Counted from the stretch's first letter, positions 1 to 19,313 are shown. The stretch is 64,000 nucleotides of DNA from Ceratorhiza oryzae-sativae (GCA_030998015.1 JARWMV010000017.1:202164-266163); one strand, 5' to 3'. Made by a program: numbers and translations. Notes: generated from the letters alone by a model not told the origin.

Positions 1-1007
1 TCGGCTCACTCCGGCCGTATTCTTTACTATACGCGACCGGCCTATGGTCTGGGGTTATTGCAGTTTCAAAATTCGGAGTTGATCGAAAAATAAATAGCGG
101 AAGCCAGCAACAGTATTCGACTGTAGTCCCCGAAAGAGATCAGCTATCAAAAAGGACAATCAATAAACGAAATGGGGTAATTTGTGCGAGCGGATCTACG
201 TGAGTTTCGATTTGATACGATGAAATTCAGCTGCATACCAAACCAAGGGAGGTATTCCGCTAAGTGTGCAATATAAGGATACAGATCAAAGCGTGTGAGT
301 ATAGGTGGGTTGCAGCGTATATAAGGTATGCTCGTGTAAAAACTCTTCTCGGTGAGTTATCTCTCATGAGCGATCCGCGGGTTGGTTGAGTGCCTTCGGG
401 GGCCGGTTGGGGGAGCATATAGGCCATACTTTGCCTGTTCCGACGTGGTCAATGTTATGGAGATATAGAATGTATTAGTTTACGCATTTACATGGAGGTG
501 GTGGGACCAGCGGGGGGAGAACCGGGGGCGGCCACACGAGCCCGGATGGTGCACCCGGGGCCGAGCCAACCGTGCAAGCTCGGGTGGCGGGAAAAAACAA
601 GCGAGGTGAAGCTCAGGAAGTTTGGTACTTATAATCTGTTGGTGTATTCGAGTAAGGCAAGCATGAGACGTGTAGAGGCGGAGCTGGGGAGGGTAGAGAG
701 GATGAGGAGGGAGGGTGATGGAGAGAGAGAAGATAGAAATCAAATGTATATATATATTAATCATATAGAAATTAGCTAAAATAAAGAGTGAGAGTGAGAG
801 TAAGAAAATGATGGGGTACGACAAGGCCCTACAAATACAAGTGAGTCATGTGCGATCCAGCTGTGCATATGCTGCGGATACACACACTTGAATTGATTAG
901 TGGCTCTTTCACATTCTAGATCATTCCATTACATACACGAATGATCTACAAGAGAGAGATAAAGGGGATATGCGCAGCGCTTACTTTTAAGTCCTGTCAA
1001 TCACGTG
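1..1007. other. No gene recognised; 5' flank of inverted repeat
   Basis: I find no convincing coding exon here on either strand. The open frames around 480-824 on both strands are low-complexity (purine-rich GAGAG tracts and short TATA runs near 745) and look non-coding. A CACGTG hexamer lies at 1002-1007, directly against the left edge of the inverted repeat. It could be the promoter of the interrupted AAA ATPase gene downstream. That is inference from position only. Confidence 0.5.
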
Positions 1008-2567
1008 GTACAGTTAGCAACAAAACTGTACAAATGCAAGCTACTGTAAGCTTGCACAGGCTCTAACTGCAGGAATACAGCACCTTGATCTCTGCGTTTG
1101 TAACCGTTATGTAGATACAGATCTAGTCTACCTAATAAAAAATGTTTGAAAAGATTTGGATGAAAAATGGTAGATATATGCCTGAAACAAAACCAAGGGG
1201 GCATTTGTACAGTTTTGTTACCAAAGAAAGTCCAAAGCCATGTATCACCTAGAACTTTCCATCCGAGCAAGCTCAAGCTTTGCCACTTAAGTTTTAGTAT
1301 TCATACTACTGTGGCTTACCATGGAGGTCATCATTAGGCTCCTCTCTATCTGAAATGGATGGGTGCTCTTGAAAAAAGGAGCTAAAAAGGGGTTTGTGTC
1401 TCAAGCTACTGCCACCTGCAGAGACATCAGCTGATGTGAAGCTGTATATGCCTATTCAATGTATAAAGGTGTCAGAAGAGTCCTCAGATACTTTTTGGCA
1501 TGAAAAGGCTTGCATATGCAGGTTGTATGCATACCAAATGTGCATAGAGGGGTAGGAAAATGGACAAAATGGGCTGTTCCAGTTGACACAGAAACTGTAG
1601 CAAGAGGAGACAAAGAATATGTAAAAGAGACTAGTATAGTGCTACTAATGAGCAATCAACTAGAATCTAAGAGGCCCTAGACTGGGCTGAAATTGACTTC
1701 TCCTGAGCCCCTATTACATCATTTTGCTTTCATCCCTCAACAGCTAATTTTAAAATGATCAAAAAGGTTTTTTGAGACTCTATTTATATTAAAAAAAATC
1801 CACTAGATATTTTATATAGTTTTTTCCACTGTTTCTGTGGCAAGTGATTCTTCATAGCATATAGGGGCTCAGGAGAAGTCAATTTCAGCCCAGTCTAGGG
1901 CCTCTTAGATTCTAGTTGATTGCTCATTAGTAGCACTATACTAGTCTCTTTTACATATTCTTTGTCTCCTCTTGCTACAGTTTCTGTGTCAACTGGAACA
2001 GCCCATTTTGTCCATTTTCCTACCCCTCTATGCACATTTGGTATGCATACAACCTGCATATGCAAGCCTTTTCATGCCAAAAAGTATCTGAGGACTCTTC
2101 TGACACCTTTATACATTGAATAGGCATATACAGCTTCACATCAGCTGATGTCTCTGCAGGTGGCAGTAGCTTGAGACACAAACCCCTTTTTAGCTCCTTT
2201 TTTCAAGAGCACCCATCCATTTCAGATAGAGAGGAGCCTAATGATGACCTCCATGGTAAGCCACAGTAGTATGAATACTAAAACTTAAGTGGCAAAGCTT
2301 GAGCTTGCTCGGATGGAAAGTTCTAGGTGATACATGGCTTTGGACTTTCTTTGGTAACAAAACTGTACAAATGCCCCCTTGGTTTTGTTTCAGGCATATA
2401 TCTACCATTTTTCATCCAAATCTTTTCAAACATTTTTTATTAGGTAGACTAGATCTGTATCTACATAACGGTTACAAACGCAGAGATCAAGGTGCTGTAT
2501 TCCTGCAGTTAGAGCCTGTGCAAGCTTACAGTAGCTTGCATTTGTACAGTTTTGTTGCTAACTGTAC
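1008..2567. repeat. Large perfect-looking inverted repeat (foldback element), 707-bp arms
   Basis: Positions 1008-1714 are the reverse complement of 1861-2567, with a 146-bp unpaired spacer (1715-1860). The symmetry is exact wherever I compared it: open frames at 1452-1655 and 1920-2123 encode the same 67 residues, and those starting at 1276 (-) and 2299 (+) agree through the arm. Each arm also holds a shorter inverted pair of about 22 bp (1013-1037 with 1201-1224, mirrored at 2352-2373 and 2538-2562). I recognise no transposase. GTAC lies at both outer edges but is palindromic, so it is not clean proof of a target duplication. The element ends one base before the first recognisable exon of the AAA ATPase gene, so it may have inserted in that gene's 5' region. 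An assembly hairpin artefact is the main alternative. Confidence 0.85.
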
Positions 2568-5174
2568 ATGTATCCTGGAAGAACTTATTCTGTTGGAAGA
2601 CCGTGTTTTGCTAGTATACACGGGTTTGCTGGAGTAAAACCTGGTATTGACGCCCGTCATATTTATAACCGACGTAGAACTTTGAGGAATCTGTTGAACC
2701 AATCAAGTCATTCAGCTACTGGAGCACTCCACACTAGTGATCGCTCTAACCTTGCGGATCTGGAAATTTTACTCAATTACATAGACGAAGAATTCAGGTT
2801 CACAACTGAACAGCTTGAAGTGATGAATCGAGACCCCAACAGTCATATTGAATGGAGTTTACTTTGGGCCTTATTTACTGAAGGCGAACTGGTTGAGACT
2901 GAGCACTCTCTCTCAAGTCATGGGATGGCATTCAAGTTAGCAAGTTGGGTCTATGACCAACCTGGGATGGGAGAACCATAAGAAATATGAGCATATAATT
3001 CTTGACAGACAGTCACAAAGCATATCCGTAGCGAATTTCGGGTACGAGGAACCTATTTGCAATGGACAGGATCCAGGTATGTCTCCAGGGACATTGAGCG
3101 AGCGGTAGAGCGGTTCGGGGTATTTTCACGAATTTCGAGCCTGCTCACTCAGCTGACATTACCTCATAGGGTATGAAAAAGCTCAACGGGCTTCAGGTCA
3201 AACCGCTGGAGAAATCGAAAGAAAGGGCATTTATGGGTGGGAAGAAATAACAGTTGACAATAGCTGGCTCATCTTACGTTTAGCATGCTAGAGCGAGGCA
3301 AGGTATACGTCAAGTAGGTGTCCAATACTAAGCCACGACTTTGATCTAATTGGGTTCGTTGAACATTTATTGCTTGACAGTTGTCTGGGCAAGCACAACA
3401 TCTCAACTACCAAACGAACATTATGTGGCTGGAGCAAGACAAAGTACGAGGGTGCATGTTGGCAATGAAGGAGAGAGTCAGTGTCTCCAACCGACTAATC
3501 CAAGTAACATCGAGCTAAAATTAAGCCTCAGGCCCAAGGACGTGTCATGATAGATGTGGCGTCATTTAGGCGATTCAATCCGAACTGGGATGAGTGGGAC
3601 TCGTAAGCATTTTGATGTGATTGAACTGTCCCGATTGCTGATGACATCGGACATAGGGAAGATCTTGTGGACAACAGATGCCAAAAGGATAGCTGGATTT
3701 GCACTTTAGACGAAAATGACCCCCAACTGGCTCTTCTCCCACCTACACTCCACGGTTGGTCATTCACGGCCAAGAAATGGGGCGACCTTCTTGTGGAACA
3801 GTTGTCTGCCATTCCATTTCAAACGGACGTATTTAGCAACCTTGTCTTACCAGAAGATGACAAGAAACTTATCAAGTCCCTCGTCGAGGTTCAAGTCGGG
3901 CTCAAGGGAACGCCACTCCTCCAAGATATTGTCCCCGGAAAGGGCGGAGGCCTCGTCTTTTTGCTTCACGGAAAACCAGGTTGGTGGTTTCGGCTATCAA
4001 CCTGTTATAATTACGCTCATTAGTGGAATTTTGGTTTCAGGCACTGGGAAGGTATGCGTCGAGTCCGTGGCCTTTGGGTCAAAATTGACGCAGGATGCTC
4101 GATAGACTCTGACAGCAGAAGCTATATCGGAGCACCTCCAGGTAGCCATTCATCTGCAGTGCATAAAATTTTGTACTAATCGGGTGCGATCTAGCTTCCC
4201 CTATATGCTGTATCCTGTAGCGAATTTGGCACGAAACTTGAGCATGTCGAATCCAAGTTGAAGCATATACTTCAGGTGGGTTTGAAAGGTAACTTTAGAA
4301 CGAATCCAGCACGGAGGGTTAACTTCGCTTACAGATAACCTCGCTTTGGAAAGCTGTGGTGCTTATCGATGAAGTGAGTTACTTGTGTGGCTAGTTTGGC
4401 CACTGATACGGTGTACTAACCAGATTATAGGCTGATATCTTTTTGGAGGCGCGGTCCAATGATATCTCACGAAATGCCATTGTTGGGGTATTTCTGCGCA
4501 TGCTCGAGTATCATTCTGGCAGTAGGTTCCCTCTATTCTTGGATCGCATCGGAATATTTCGTCTTAATGTTTCGCTTGGCCAGTCGTAGTTTTGACGACC
4601 AACCGAGTTCGAACGCTCGATGATGCTTTCCGATCGTGAGTTTTTTTTTTAAAAAAAATTATTCTATGCACATAGTGAGACCACCTACAGGCGAATCAGT
4701 CTGGCATTGAAGTATCGTGACCTCGACCACAACGCTCGCAAAATGCTATGGGGACAGGTAAATGACCCACAAAGACCTATATGTCAGAGGCTAAGTACGA
4801 GTCTTGTTAGTTCTTGGTCCGTGCCAATGCTAGCGTCGAAGGCCATGGATGTTGCAAAACACCCTTCCACTTTAGCCACCAGGACGTGGAGGCTCTAGCA
4901 GAAAAGGATATCAATGGGCGAGTAATTAAGCACGTGGTCCGGACCGCGCAGGCCTTGGCAATCTCTGACAATGAGCCACTGAGCCCAAGTCATGTACGTC
5001 TACCAGCGGCATGTATCGCTTAAATATGGAGATAACTGACAATCTCCCCCCCCCCCTCCGCCCTAATTTCATTTGATCCAGGTTGCACGGGTTTGGAAGA
5101 TACTTGAAGCATTTGAAGAGGATTTGCGTCACGACGACTGCGCAGAGCAAACCGACGCTGCGTCGGATACTTAG
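2568..5174 (+). CDS. AAA+ ATPase with DUF7025-type N-terminal region
   Basis: A spliced gene of a fungal AAA ATPase family whose function is largely unknown. The first exon reads NSHIEWSLLWALFTEGELV, typical of the DUF7025 region. Later exons give RGTYLQW and QGRVMIDVASF, also family hallmarks. The ATPase core follows: Walker A GKPGTGKTLTAEAI, split by an intron at 3981-4040; Walker B VVLIDEADIFLEAR near 4360-4450; sensor LTTNRVRTLDDAF near 4590; then the helical lid, with a stop at 5172-5174. At least ten short introns are needed. Family members usually have another 100-200 residues before the part seen here. The ATG at 2568 lies immediately after the inverted repeat, so the N-terminus is probably lost or moved. 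The catalytic motifs look intact. Expression from this locus is doubtful. Confidence 0.8.
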
Positions 5175-6129
5175 TAGGGCGTTTCAGTGCACGCATGTAG
5201 CGATTAGCTCGTATTCTGGCTGGAAAAAGGCATTGGCGGGGTTCTTTGCTTTTCGGGAGGGATACGTCGTTTCCTAGAGGCAGGGACTCACTATTATGAA
5301 TCCTTGATTATGGCCATTTCTCCATTATTTATGCACCAAACCCTGCGTTGTCGCAGGCCATTTTTTGAAGTATACATTGTTTGCATGCTGTATGTTTCAG
5401 GCGGATCCACGCGGGCGTGGTGTGTATGTCTCCTCTCTGATTCTTCATGGGTGCATATATGTGTGAAAGCTACTTGGTGGACCTGTCGAATGAATTATTG
5501 CAAGGTACCAGTAGGTGGTGAGAGTAAGCTCGAAGCTCTTGGATAAAATAGGGCCCCGAGACACGAGCATGATTCGTAAGTGGGCGGGCATCCTTGATGG
5601 AAACGTCAACGGGTGGGCTGGATCGGCAGGGAGTTGCCCAGAATGCTCAACGGTATCGCATTATCGTGAGTGGTACATAAAGGGTGGTCTAGCTGGATAT
5701 AGCCCCGGCTGACACGCGCTTATTGAGAACAAGTTGTTGAAAAATGCCATGGGGAGATGGGGCTATGAAAAGCGCCTTCGTAAAAGAAAAGATTGTCAAA
5801 ATGTCACCACCTGGCGCAACGTCCAATGTGTCCTTTGGTGATTCGCCAGGTGATTGTTTCGACTCGTTCTAAATAAAACGATTGTCAAATATTCCAAATG
5901 TCCTGGGACTAGTGTTATCCCGTGACGAGTCACCCCTGCTGACAAATGTAGTCCAAATTCACAGCATAATAAAGTCATATCATTCAACTAAGCCAAATTC
6001 AATCTACTAATACTAATGGATAATATGATCTTGGCCCTGGTCCTTCGTGTATGTGCGTGCGGATTTATTGTGAAACGATAGCAATGTTCGGTGAAACACT
6101 AGCCTGCTCTCGCTCGACGGGATGAGCGA
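5175..6129. other. Intergenic, no gene recognised
   Basis: Convergent intergenic stretch between the AAA ATPase (+) and hog1 (-). Open frames at 5304-5546 and 5515-5712 lack recognisable domains and codon character. It presumably holds the two 3' UTRs. I see no RNA gene or repeat. Confidence 0.5.
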
Positions 6130-7925
<1,796 letters not shown>

Positions 7926-8047
7926 GGTAGCGCAGCTCAAGTTGCGGCGACGTCATGGCACAAAGTCAGGGTTGCCTACCACGTAATGCACGTGACGCCG
8001 CACGTGACCTCGCAAATTGGGAAACCCTCCGACGCGCATCCACCACC
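7926..8047. promoter_or_regulatory. Bidirectional hog1/cct3 promoter with two CACGTG boxes
   Basis: Only 122 bp separate the hog1 (-) and cct3 (+) start codons. Two CACGTG boxes, each followed by AC, lie at 7989-7994 and 8001-8006. CACGTG is the core site of bHLH factors such as Cbf1/USF. The same hexamer lies upstream of several other genes in this window. Binding is inferred, not shown. Confidence 0.6.
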
Positions 8048-10123
8048 ATGCAGGCCCCAGGACAGATGCCGGTGTTTGTCATGAGTAGGCGATATAATTG
8101 TGTGTTGTATGTGTGCTGATATATGGCAGACACGGCGCCCGAGCGGCAGTCGGGCCGAAAAGCGCAGGTTGCAAACATCACCGCCGCCAAGGTATGCCCC
8201 ACACGCATCCCCCACCGCATCTAACGCGTCTCCCAGACCGTCGCAGACGTGATCCGCACATGTCTCGGCCCAAAGGCAATGCTCAAGATGATTCTCGATC
8301 CCATGGGCGGCATATTGTACGTGTCGAGCTCGCCCTCGCCTACTCTACTCACCCCCTGCGCAGATTAACCAACGACGGAAACGCCATTCTCCGAGAAATA
8401 GACGTCGCCCACCCAGCCGCAAAGAACATGATTGAGCTCTCTCGAACACAAGACGAAGAAGTCGGAGACGGAACCACGAGCGTCATTATCCTTGGTCCGT
8501 CTTTCCCCTGTCACCCTTTTCGCCTGTACTCACCTCGCTCTAGCCGGAGAAATACTAGCCCATACTCTTCCCCTCCTCGAACGCTCCATCCATCCCGTCC
8601 GAATCATTGCCGGCCTCAACGCGGCGCTCTCCACTGCACTTGCCACTGTCGACAAAATATCCATCCCGATCGACACCTCGTCCGAATCCGAAATGCTCGC
8701 ACTCATTAAAAACGGCCATTGGAACCAAGTTTGTCGCGCGCTGGTCCGATCTCATGTGCTCCCTTGCCCTCAAGGCCGTCCGGACGGTCACTCAATCGGA
8801 GGACGGACAGGGCGTAACTGTCGGCTTGGGCGGTGTGCCAAGTATCAGGGGCATGACGACGATCGATATCAAGCGATATGCTCGGGTCGAAAAGATCCAG
8901 GGTGGAACGATCGAGGATTCTCAGGTGCTGTCGGGTGTACTGATCAACAAAGACATTACCCATCCGAAAATGCGTCGTCGCATCGCCAATCCCCGAATTA
9001 TCCTCCTCGACTGCCCGTTGGAATACAAAAAGGGCGAGAGTCAGACCAACATTGAAATCTCCAAGGAAGAAGACTGGGCCAGGATTCTCGAGATTGAAGA
9101 GGAACAATCAAATTCATGTGCGAGCGGCTGATCGAATTTAAGCCTGATCTGGTCATCACTGAAAAGGGCGTGAGCGGTAAGTGCTGTTTCCTTCCACCAC
9201 CTTTGTCCTCTAACAAGGATGGATAGATCTGGCTCAGCACTACCTCCTCAAGGCAAACGTCACCGCCCTCCGTCGTGTCCGAAAATCCGACAACAACCGT
9301 ATCGCACGAGCTGTCGGCGCCACAATCGTCAACCGCGTCGAGGACTTGCGCGATTCGGACGTTGGAACTAAATGCGGCATGTTCTATATCGAAAAGCTCG
9401 GAGACGAGTATGTCTCTGCCCACCCGGTCATTTACAATAACTGACACGACGAATCAGATACTTTACCTTCCTAACTGAATGCACCGCTCCCAAAGCATGC
9501 ACGATCCTCCTCCGCGGCCCATCCAAGGATATCCTCAACGAGATTGACCGAAATCTCGCAGACGCCATGGCCGTAGCTCGCAACGTCGTCTTGAACCCCC
9601 GACTCGTCCCCGGCGGAGGTGCGGTCGAAATGGCCGTCGCCCGAGCGCTCACATCCACCGAGTCACTCGCGGCTTCAGACACCAAGGACAAGGACGTCGC
9701 TGGAGCTGCCCAGGGTGCGGTATTCAGGGCAGTTGCCGAGGCACTGGAAGTGATTCCCAGGACGCTGGTCCAAAACTCGGGTGGAAACGCGATCCGAGTC
9801 TTGACCGAGCTGAGGGCAAAACACGCCGCCGGGGAGCATACTTGGGGTATCGACGGCCTTGCCGGGAAGATCACGGACATGAAGACTTATGGACTGTACG
9901 AGAGTGCCAGTGTCAAGGTTTGTCTTTGCTAGGATTTTCTTTCTCGTCCTAATCACGTTCACAGATCCAAACGCTCAAAACTGCAATCGAGGCTACGCGC
10001 GTGTTGCTTCGTGTGGACGACATTGTTACCGCGACTCGAAAAGACAGGTCAGGCGGGGGCGGAGGGGCTCCGGCCGTGCAGGATATGGGACAGGATCCGG
10101 ATGCAGAGCCCGAGATGCCCTAG
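8048..10123 (+). CDS. cct3: T-complex protein 1 subunit gamma (CCT3)
   Basis: One of the eight subunits of the cytosolic TRiC/CCT chaperonin, which folds actin, tubulin and other proteins using ATP. Motifs seen in order are [40 protein letters not shown] (nucleotide binding), [73 protein letters not shown] and [20 protein letters not shown]. Length, about 560 residues, is normal. Seven introns are apparent. As given, the frame breaks twice: one extra A in the run at 8708-8712, and one missing base near 9106. The sequence between them is well conserved in the shifted frame, and the second break restores the first frame. CCT3 is essential, so sequence error is more likely than a pseudogene. Confidence 0.93.
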
Positions 10124-12953
10124 TCGCGAGATGCTTGGATAAGAAACTGTATTTAATCACAAAAAATTATCGTGATTGTGTGCACAACCGGGGCTTACCT
10201 CCACGCCTATCATTCGGGGTTCATTCAGTAGGCCAATGCGATGGATCGCTCAACCTCATTCCAAGTTCAAGATGTTTCGCTGTGACATGTGCGCATACAG
10301 CCGAGCGGAAGAGAACCCGTGTATCAGCTATGCTTTGAGGATAGACTTGTAGATCTGGCTCGCTGATCCGGTGATCTCGTGTTCGCAGTCAGAATACAGA
10401 CGGTCAGAGCGCGAATGAGAATTTACACGGAAAGATGACTATTAATCTGGGACATTCTAGGGCACTTCACCAGTCCGCGTTCCACCTGTAAGGCAATCCT
10501 ACATACCCACCACAAGGATCCGAAACGTGAACAGAGGTTAACGCTAGTAACATATTCATTTTCTTGGTGGAGTCACAGCGCTACAATTGATCTGCATACG
10601 TTGTAGATCAATGGATGACACCAGACAGTATTCCAAAGTGCACATGTATACGTTGACGTGACAAACCTCCTTCTCACGCAGGGATGTTTCTGTTGGCTAA
10701 GACAAAATCGTACTTGGCTCAACTACGAAGGTAGAGAACTAAGGAAGGAGAGAGGGGGTTCCTGCGAACTCGCGCATGACATCAGAGGGGATACGCAACA
10801 AAAACAAATATGCGCATACGTACATGCATATGATTGTAAATTCAACACTCCTTGCACGCGCTGACACGCCAAGACAGAGCCCGACTTCATTCCATGTATG
10901 AGCATCGCAGCTTGCATATTTTCCGGGGGATGCCAGTTCTGCGGGAGCCGAAATGTGGACCATTCGCTCTGATAGGCTGAATTATCGATTACTATCTGAA
11001 GAGCAAGAGCTGCAAACTATTTGCTGAGGTGAAACGTTGGTCAATACAGATGTCAAATCTACCAAATGCCAGCTTGTATCATCTCGACAATGTCTTTGGT
11101 AATACCCTTCGGGTCTCTAGCAGGAGTCTGTACATGAGGGTTCTTGCTGAATGCATCAAGGATTTCTCTGGCTTTGTCAAGAATAAGGTTCTCTTTCCCC
11201 GCTGCACAGCGTTGGTGGATTTTGACCAAGTCAGAAACCTCGCTATGGTGTGTTGGTCGATAGTTCATCAAGAGTGTGCCTGAGAGCGACTTGATCGAGT
11301 ACGCTGTACAAAGTGCGGAATATAACATCCTTTCAGCCGTCGAAGTCATTCGGATAGAATAAAGGGCCACACGGGCGTCGCACTAGTACAATTGTACTCG
11401 ACACATGCCATGCTCAGGGTGTAATGAGCAGGTGGCATTTATTTGGACAGCCTGAGGACACCAGCTGACAATGAACCTTTGGACAGTTGAACCTTCAGAG
11501 GATCCTAGGTACCTTTTTCTATGAACTGAGTAATGATCGTTGGCCTATAAGGATCCATAGATTCCATTGGTTCAAAAGAAGAACCCGAAGAGCCCTCTCT
11601 GGATGTGCAGTAATTTTTATCTAGATCCATATAAAAGTGGTACTTTGGGCGAGTGCTTTGACGCGATGGGGGACTTCTTGCGCCGCATCTCGGAAAACAT
11701 GACAAACTCAAGGCATGCTTTAGCGACGTTGTCCACCTACTCGAGGGCCGCCAAAGCATCACAGTCTCTTTCAGCGAGTCCAAGGGAGGCTGGTGGGAGC
11801 TCCTCAAAGCGCACCCTGCTCCATTCGTTGTCTCACCCGACGCTGAACACGAATCCATTGCTTCCACAGCATCATATGGGATGCCATGACGAATGAAAGT
11901 CAAGTAGCAGCCAGGGGTCAAGGTCGGGCTAGTTTGACTGGGTTGTACGTCTCTGCCTAAAACCACTGTATCCATACTTTATCGACGTCGTTATCCCAGC
12001 GGTAGGCGATTCGAGCGAGACCAGGGACAGCAAGTTCGCAGAGTCCGAGGCTGCATATCTGTCGGTAGAAGCATGTAGTCATCATGATAGACTTGCTGAG
12101 CACGATCTATCAGAAAACCCCGCCATCCTTCCTGACCCCAGTGCAGGTCTCCAAGCGGCTACAAGATGTCAAGGATGGACTGAAAAAAATCACTCAAACA
12201 ATGCGAAGACGCCGACGAGTGGTCGTGAGCGCATGCGCAGATATTTCCAAGCTAGAAAAGCACCACGCGAATGCCAAGTACCTGCCCCTATGCCATCATC
12301 ATTCACATCACTCATCAAGAATTAAAATAGTCCTAGCGTCGCCTCCAAAAGGGTAAGACTTTAGGTTCTTTGGTAGCTCCAAGAGTACATCCAGATTTGT
12401 TCGATATTCCCGTTGCTCACGTTGGCAGAGGCTCCAGTCAATCAACGGCCGGACCAGTTGAATACGACGTCAGAATCGGACAAGCCCAGGCGGCCATCGA
12501 TGCGGTCGGCGCCCAGTGCGACGAGCTCAAGGCCAAGGTGGCTGGAACCAAGCACGCATGGGCTACGTTCCCGGATCAGGTCGGCAATTTTCTGTCGTCG
12601 ACCTGGACACACGTGAGTCCCGCGTGATCGTGACGATCTTCAGTCATTTGAAAATTAATTTTGCATTGATTTGTGGCGATATTCTAATAGCGTTGCATAC
12701 ATTCGGAGTGTCGGGGAAGCTATACTACAACACTCATTTACGTTTCAAGTTTCACGCGTATGACTTATTGTTTGTAGGATGGCACCAGATGGTTGGATAG
12801 TTAGATCGGACCCAGGTGCCCAAATACGCAAGCCTGGTTCGTTAGTTTTGTTCGAGCACAATATTTTCGACATGCCAAAGCGTTTAACCAGTAATGGAAC
12901 ATAATTAAATTAAACGTCGGAAACAAACTAATAAAACACGTGTAGCAAACTAT
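10124..12953. other. Gene-poor stretch with unassigned open frames
   Basis: Between cct3 and the ISWI gene there is no recognised gene. Three stretches have protein-like composition: 11059-11370 (-), ending DPKGITKDIVEMIQAG; 11690-11890 (+), with SITVSFSESKGGWWELLK in one frame; and 12370-12630 (+), with an alanine/lysine-rich helical segment around AQAAIDAVGAQCDELKAKV. They do not join into one frame without guessing introns. They could be remnants of a decayed gene or a fast-evolving lineage-specific one. I recognise no domain. Confidence 0.35.
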
Positions 12954-17502
<4,549 letters not shown>

Positions 17503-17606
17503 TGGTATCGGGGAGGTAGAGCTCGGCGGGCAAGACAGTAGATCTTGTGGCGGAGGGGCGAACCAACCGAGAGTGGTGGTCGATGAGCGTGTACTTCACG
17601 CCCGGT

Positions 17607-17612
17607 CACGTG
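17607..17612. promoter_or_regulatory. CACGTG box upstream of ISWI gene
   Basis: The sequence GTCACGTGC lies about 105 bp upstream of the ISWI start codon, in the short gap to the next gene's 3' end. It matches the hexamer found in the other promoters of this window. Confidence 0.45.
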
Positions 17613-17685
17613 CTTCACCTTTTTCGCTCCCCCAGAATAAATGCAATCAAAATTCAGAATCAATTGTTCACATCACAATACAGAG

Positions 17686-19313
17686 CTACTGCCAGGCCCC
17701 AGCTACTCTCTCGCTCTCCTGCAACTGAGCCTTTTCCCTCGAGTCCAACTGGCTCGTTCCCCTTGGCGAGAGCTCGATTGTTTCTCCAGGCCCGGTTTCA
17801 ACAATGCGAGGCGGCAGAGGTTTGAGCTCACCCCTGCGGAAAAGCTCCTGCCGCTTCTCCAGTCTAAGACACGCCTAAGTGATCAAACATGGGTCGAAAT
17901 ATACCACTAGACGCACCATGAGCCCACATGGCGGACGCGATCCTGTTCGAGATGGTCATTCCGATGCCAATAATGGGCAAAGACTCAAACAAGGCTGCCG
18001 TAAAGCCGAAAGCTATCAAAAACGACATTAGCATAGGTTAGGTGGTTCCAGATGACCGACTCACATCGATAATCCCATTTCCTTTCCTCCATATATGTCG
18101 CAATCTGTTGAGGCGTCATCTTTTTTAGTTTAAAATACTGCAATTTATTCAGCATTTATGTTATATTTCCAAGAGGTAAACTCACAGGAGCATGCAGCCC
18201 TCTCGATGTAGAAATCGCCTTCATCCATGCCGAGATTCCCAATCCCAGAAACGGAATAAAGTTGAGCGGAGCAAGGACCACTTTTTTCGCAAGCGCAGTT
18301 AATCACACGTGATAAAGGATTGATATTCAAGAACCACCCACGTCTGCCAACCGCAATCCTGAGAATGGGATTCCCAATCCACTTTTCCCAACCTGGCGGT
18401 ATCGCATCCGGCTTTGGCGGTTTCTGCCACTCTATCGGGCTCTCTAGTCAACCATCATTGAATAACGGAATCGACTGACCTTCTACGTATGGTCCCCAAA
18501 ACTCTGGCCCCTTCCCTCGAGACACAAGTGTTTGGTCCCAAGCTCTGTCCCTCGCAACTCGAAGGTTACGGGCAAGGAAAAAGTATAGTATGCCAGTGAT
18601 TTGGTCACTTATGAAGAGCAGTGTCGCATCTGGTCAAAGTGCAGTTGAAAAGATGTGATATATCGTTGGAAAGGTCCAATACATACACGTTCCGACATCC
18701 AGCGGAAGCTGATAGCCGAACACCCGGTCGTTTGATAGACCCGTAAATCTCGTGAACTATATCATGTTAGTGGATCATATCATAGCAGGAATCGAGTAAC
18801 CTCACTTTAGGAGAAAATATCCAACGAATGCCTTTTGTATCTTGAACGTCATAGCAAACTAAAGTGTGATTCGTCAAAACCGTTATGCTCACACATCGAA
18901 GTGAGTTCTCACCCAGACAAAGGCGATGATGCCCCCTCGTCGAACACCATGACGACACTTGTCCCTACCAACTGATGTCAATTGTTATCTTCGTAGCATG
19001 CTGCAACTCACCAGACGGGATTCCGTATCAGTGGGTCACTCAAAAGTCGGTAGACTCCCACAACACAGTACATAGGCGGAAATGTAAGAAGCTCTTGAGG
19101 CATCGTTGAGCTGGCAGTAACGAAGACAAGAACAAGATGCCACGACTCGAATTCACCAGCCCAGCACAGCACGGAACGGCGGATCGTGTCTAAGTATAAC
19201 GTGATGGTTGAAATAGAGTAGGCGCCCATGACGTTCCAGGGCCATGACCAAACATCGAACAACGTATTCCTTCTCCGGCCATACGATTTAAATTTGGTTG
19301 TCTCCCTCTGCAT
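17686..19313 (-). CDS. Multi-pass membrane protein, Rrt8/EI24-like family
   Basis: A spliced gene for a probable integral membrane protein of about 370 residues. Visible pieces, in order, are MPQELLTFPPMYCVVGVYRLL; PVWDKCRHGVRRGGIIAFVW across an intron; FTRFTGLSNDRVFGYQLP; ATLLFISDQITGILYFFLAR; KKMTPQQIATYMEERKWDYR; and AFGFTAALFESLPIIGIGM followed by SNRIASAMWAH. These resemble what I remember of the fungal outer-spore-wall Rrt8/Lds family, which is related to EI24/CysZ-type membrane proteins. Yeast members sit on lipid droplets and aid spore-wall assembly; a role here is inferred. The charged tail ends at 17686-17688. The start is uncertain: 19313 is the longest option and ATG at 19229 is also possible. 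The 3' end lies 183 bp upstream of the ISWI start, in the same orientation. Confidence 0.6.

Noticed and set aside
480..824. Overlapping open frames on both strands near the left end
   Set aside because: The sequence is purine-biased simple repeat, with no domain, no introns and no conserved neighbour.
1001..2637. Matching open frames in the two arms of the inverted repeat
   Set aside because: They are mirror copies of the same non-coding sequence, with no recognisable domain or codon bias.
4640..4665. T-run followed by A-run as a terminator-like hairpin
   Set aside because: It lies inside an intron of the AAA ATPase gene, between two conserved exons.
8432..9131. Two overlapping plus-strand frames read as separate genes
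   Set aside because: Both are parts of CCT3 and are separated only by single-base indels.
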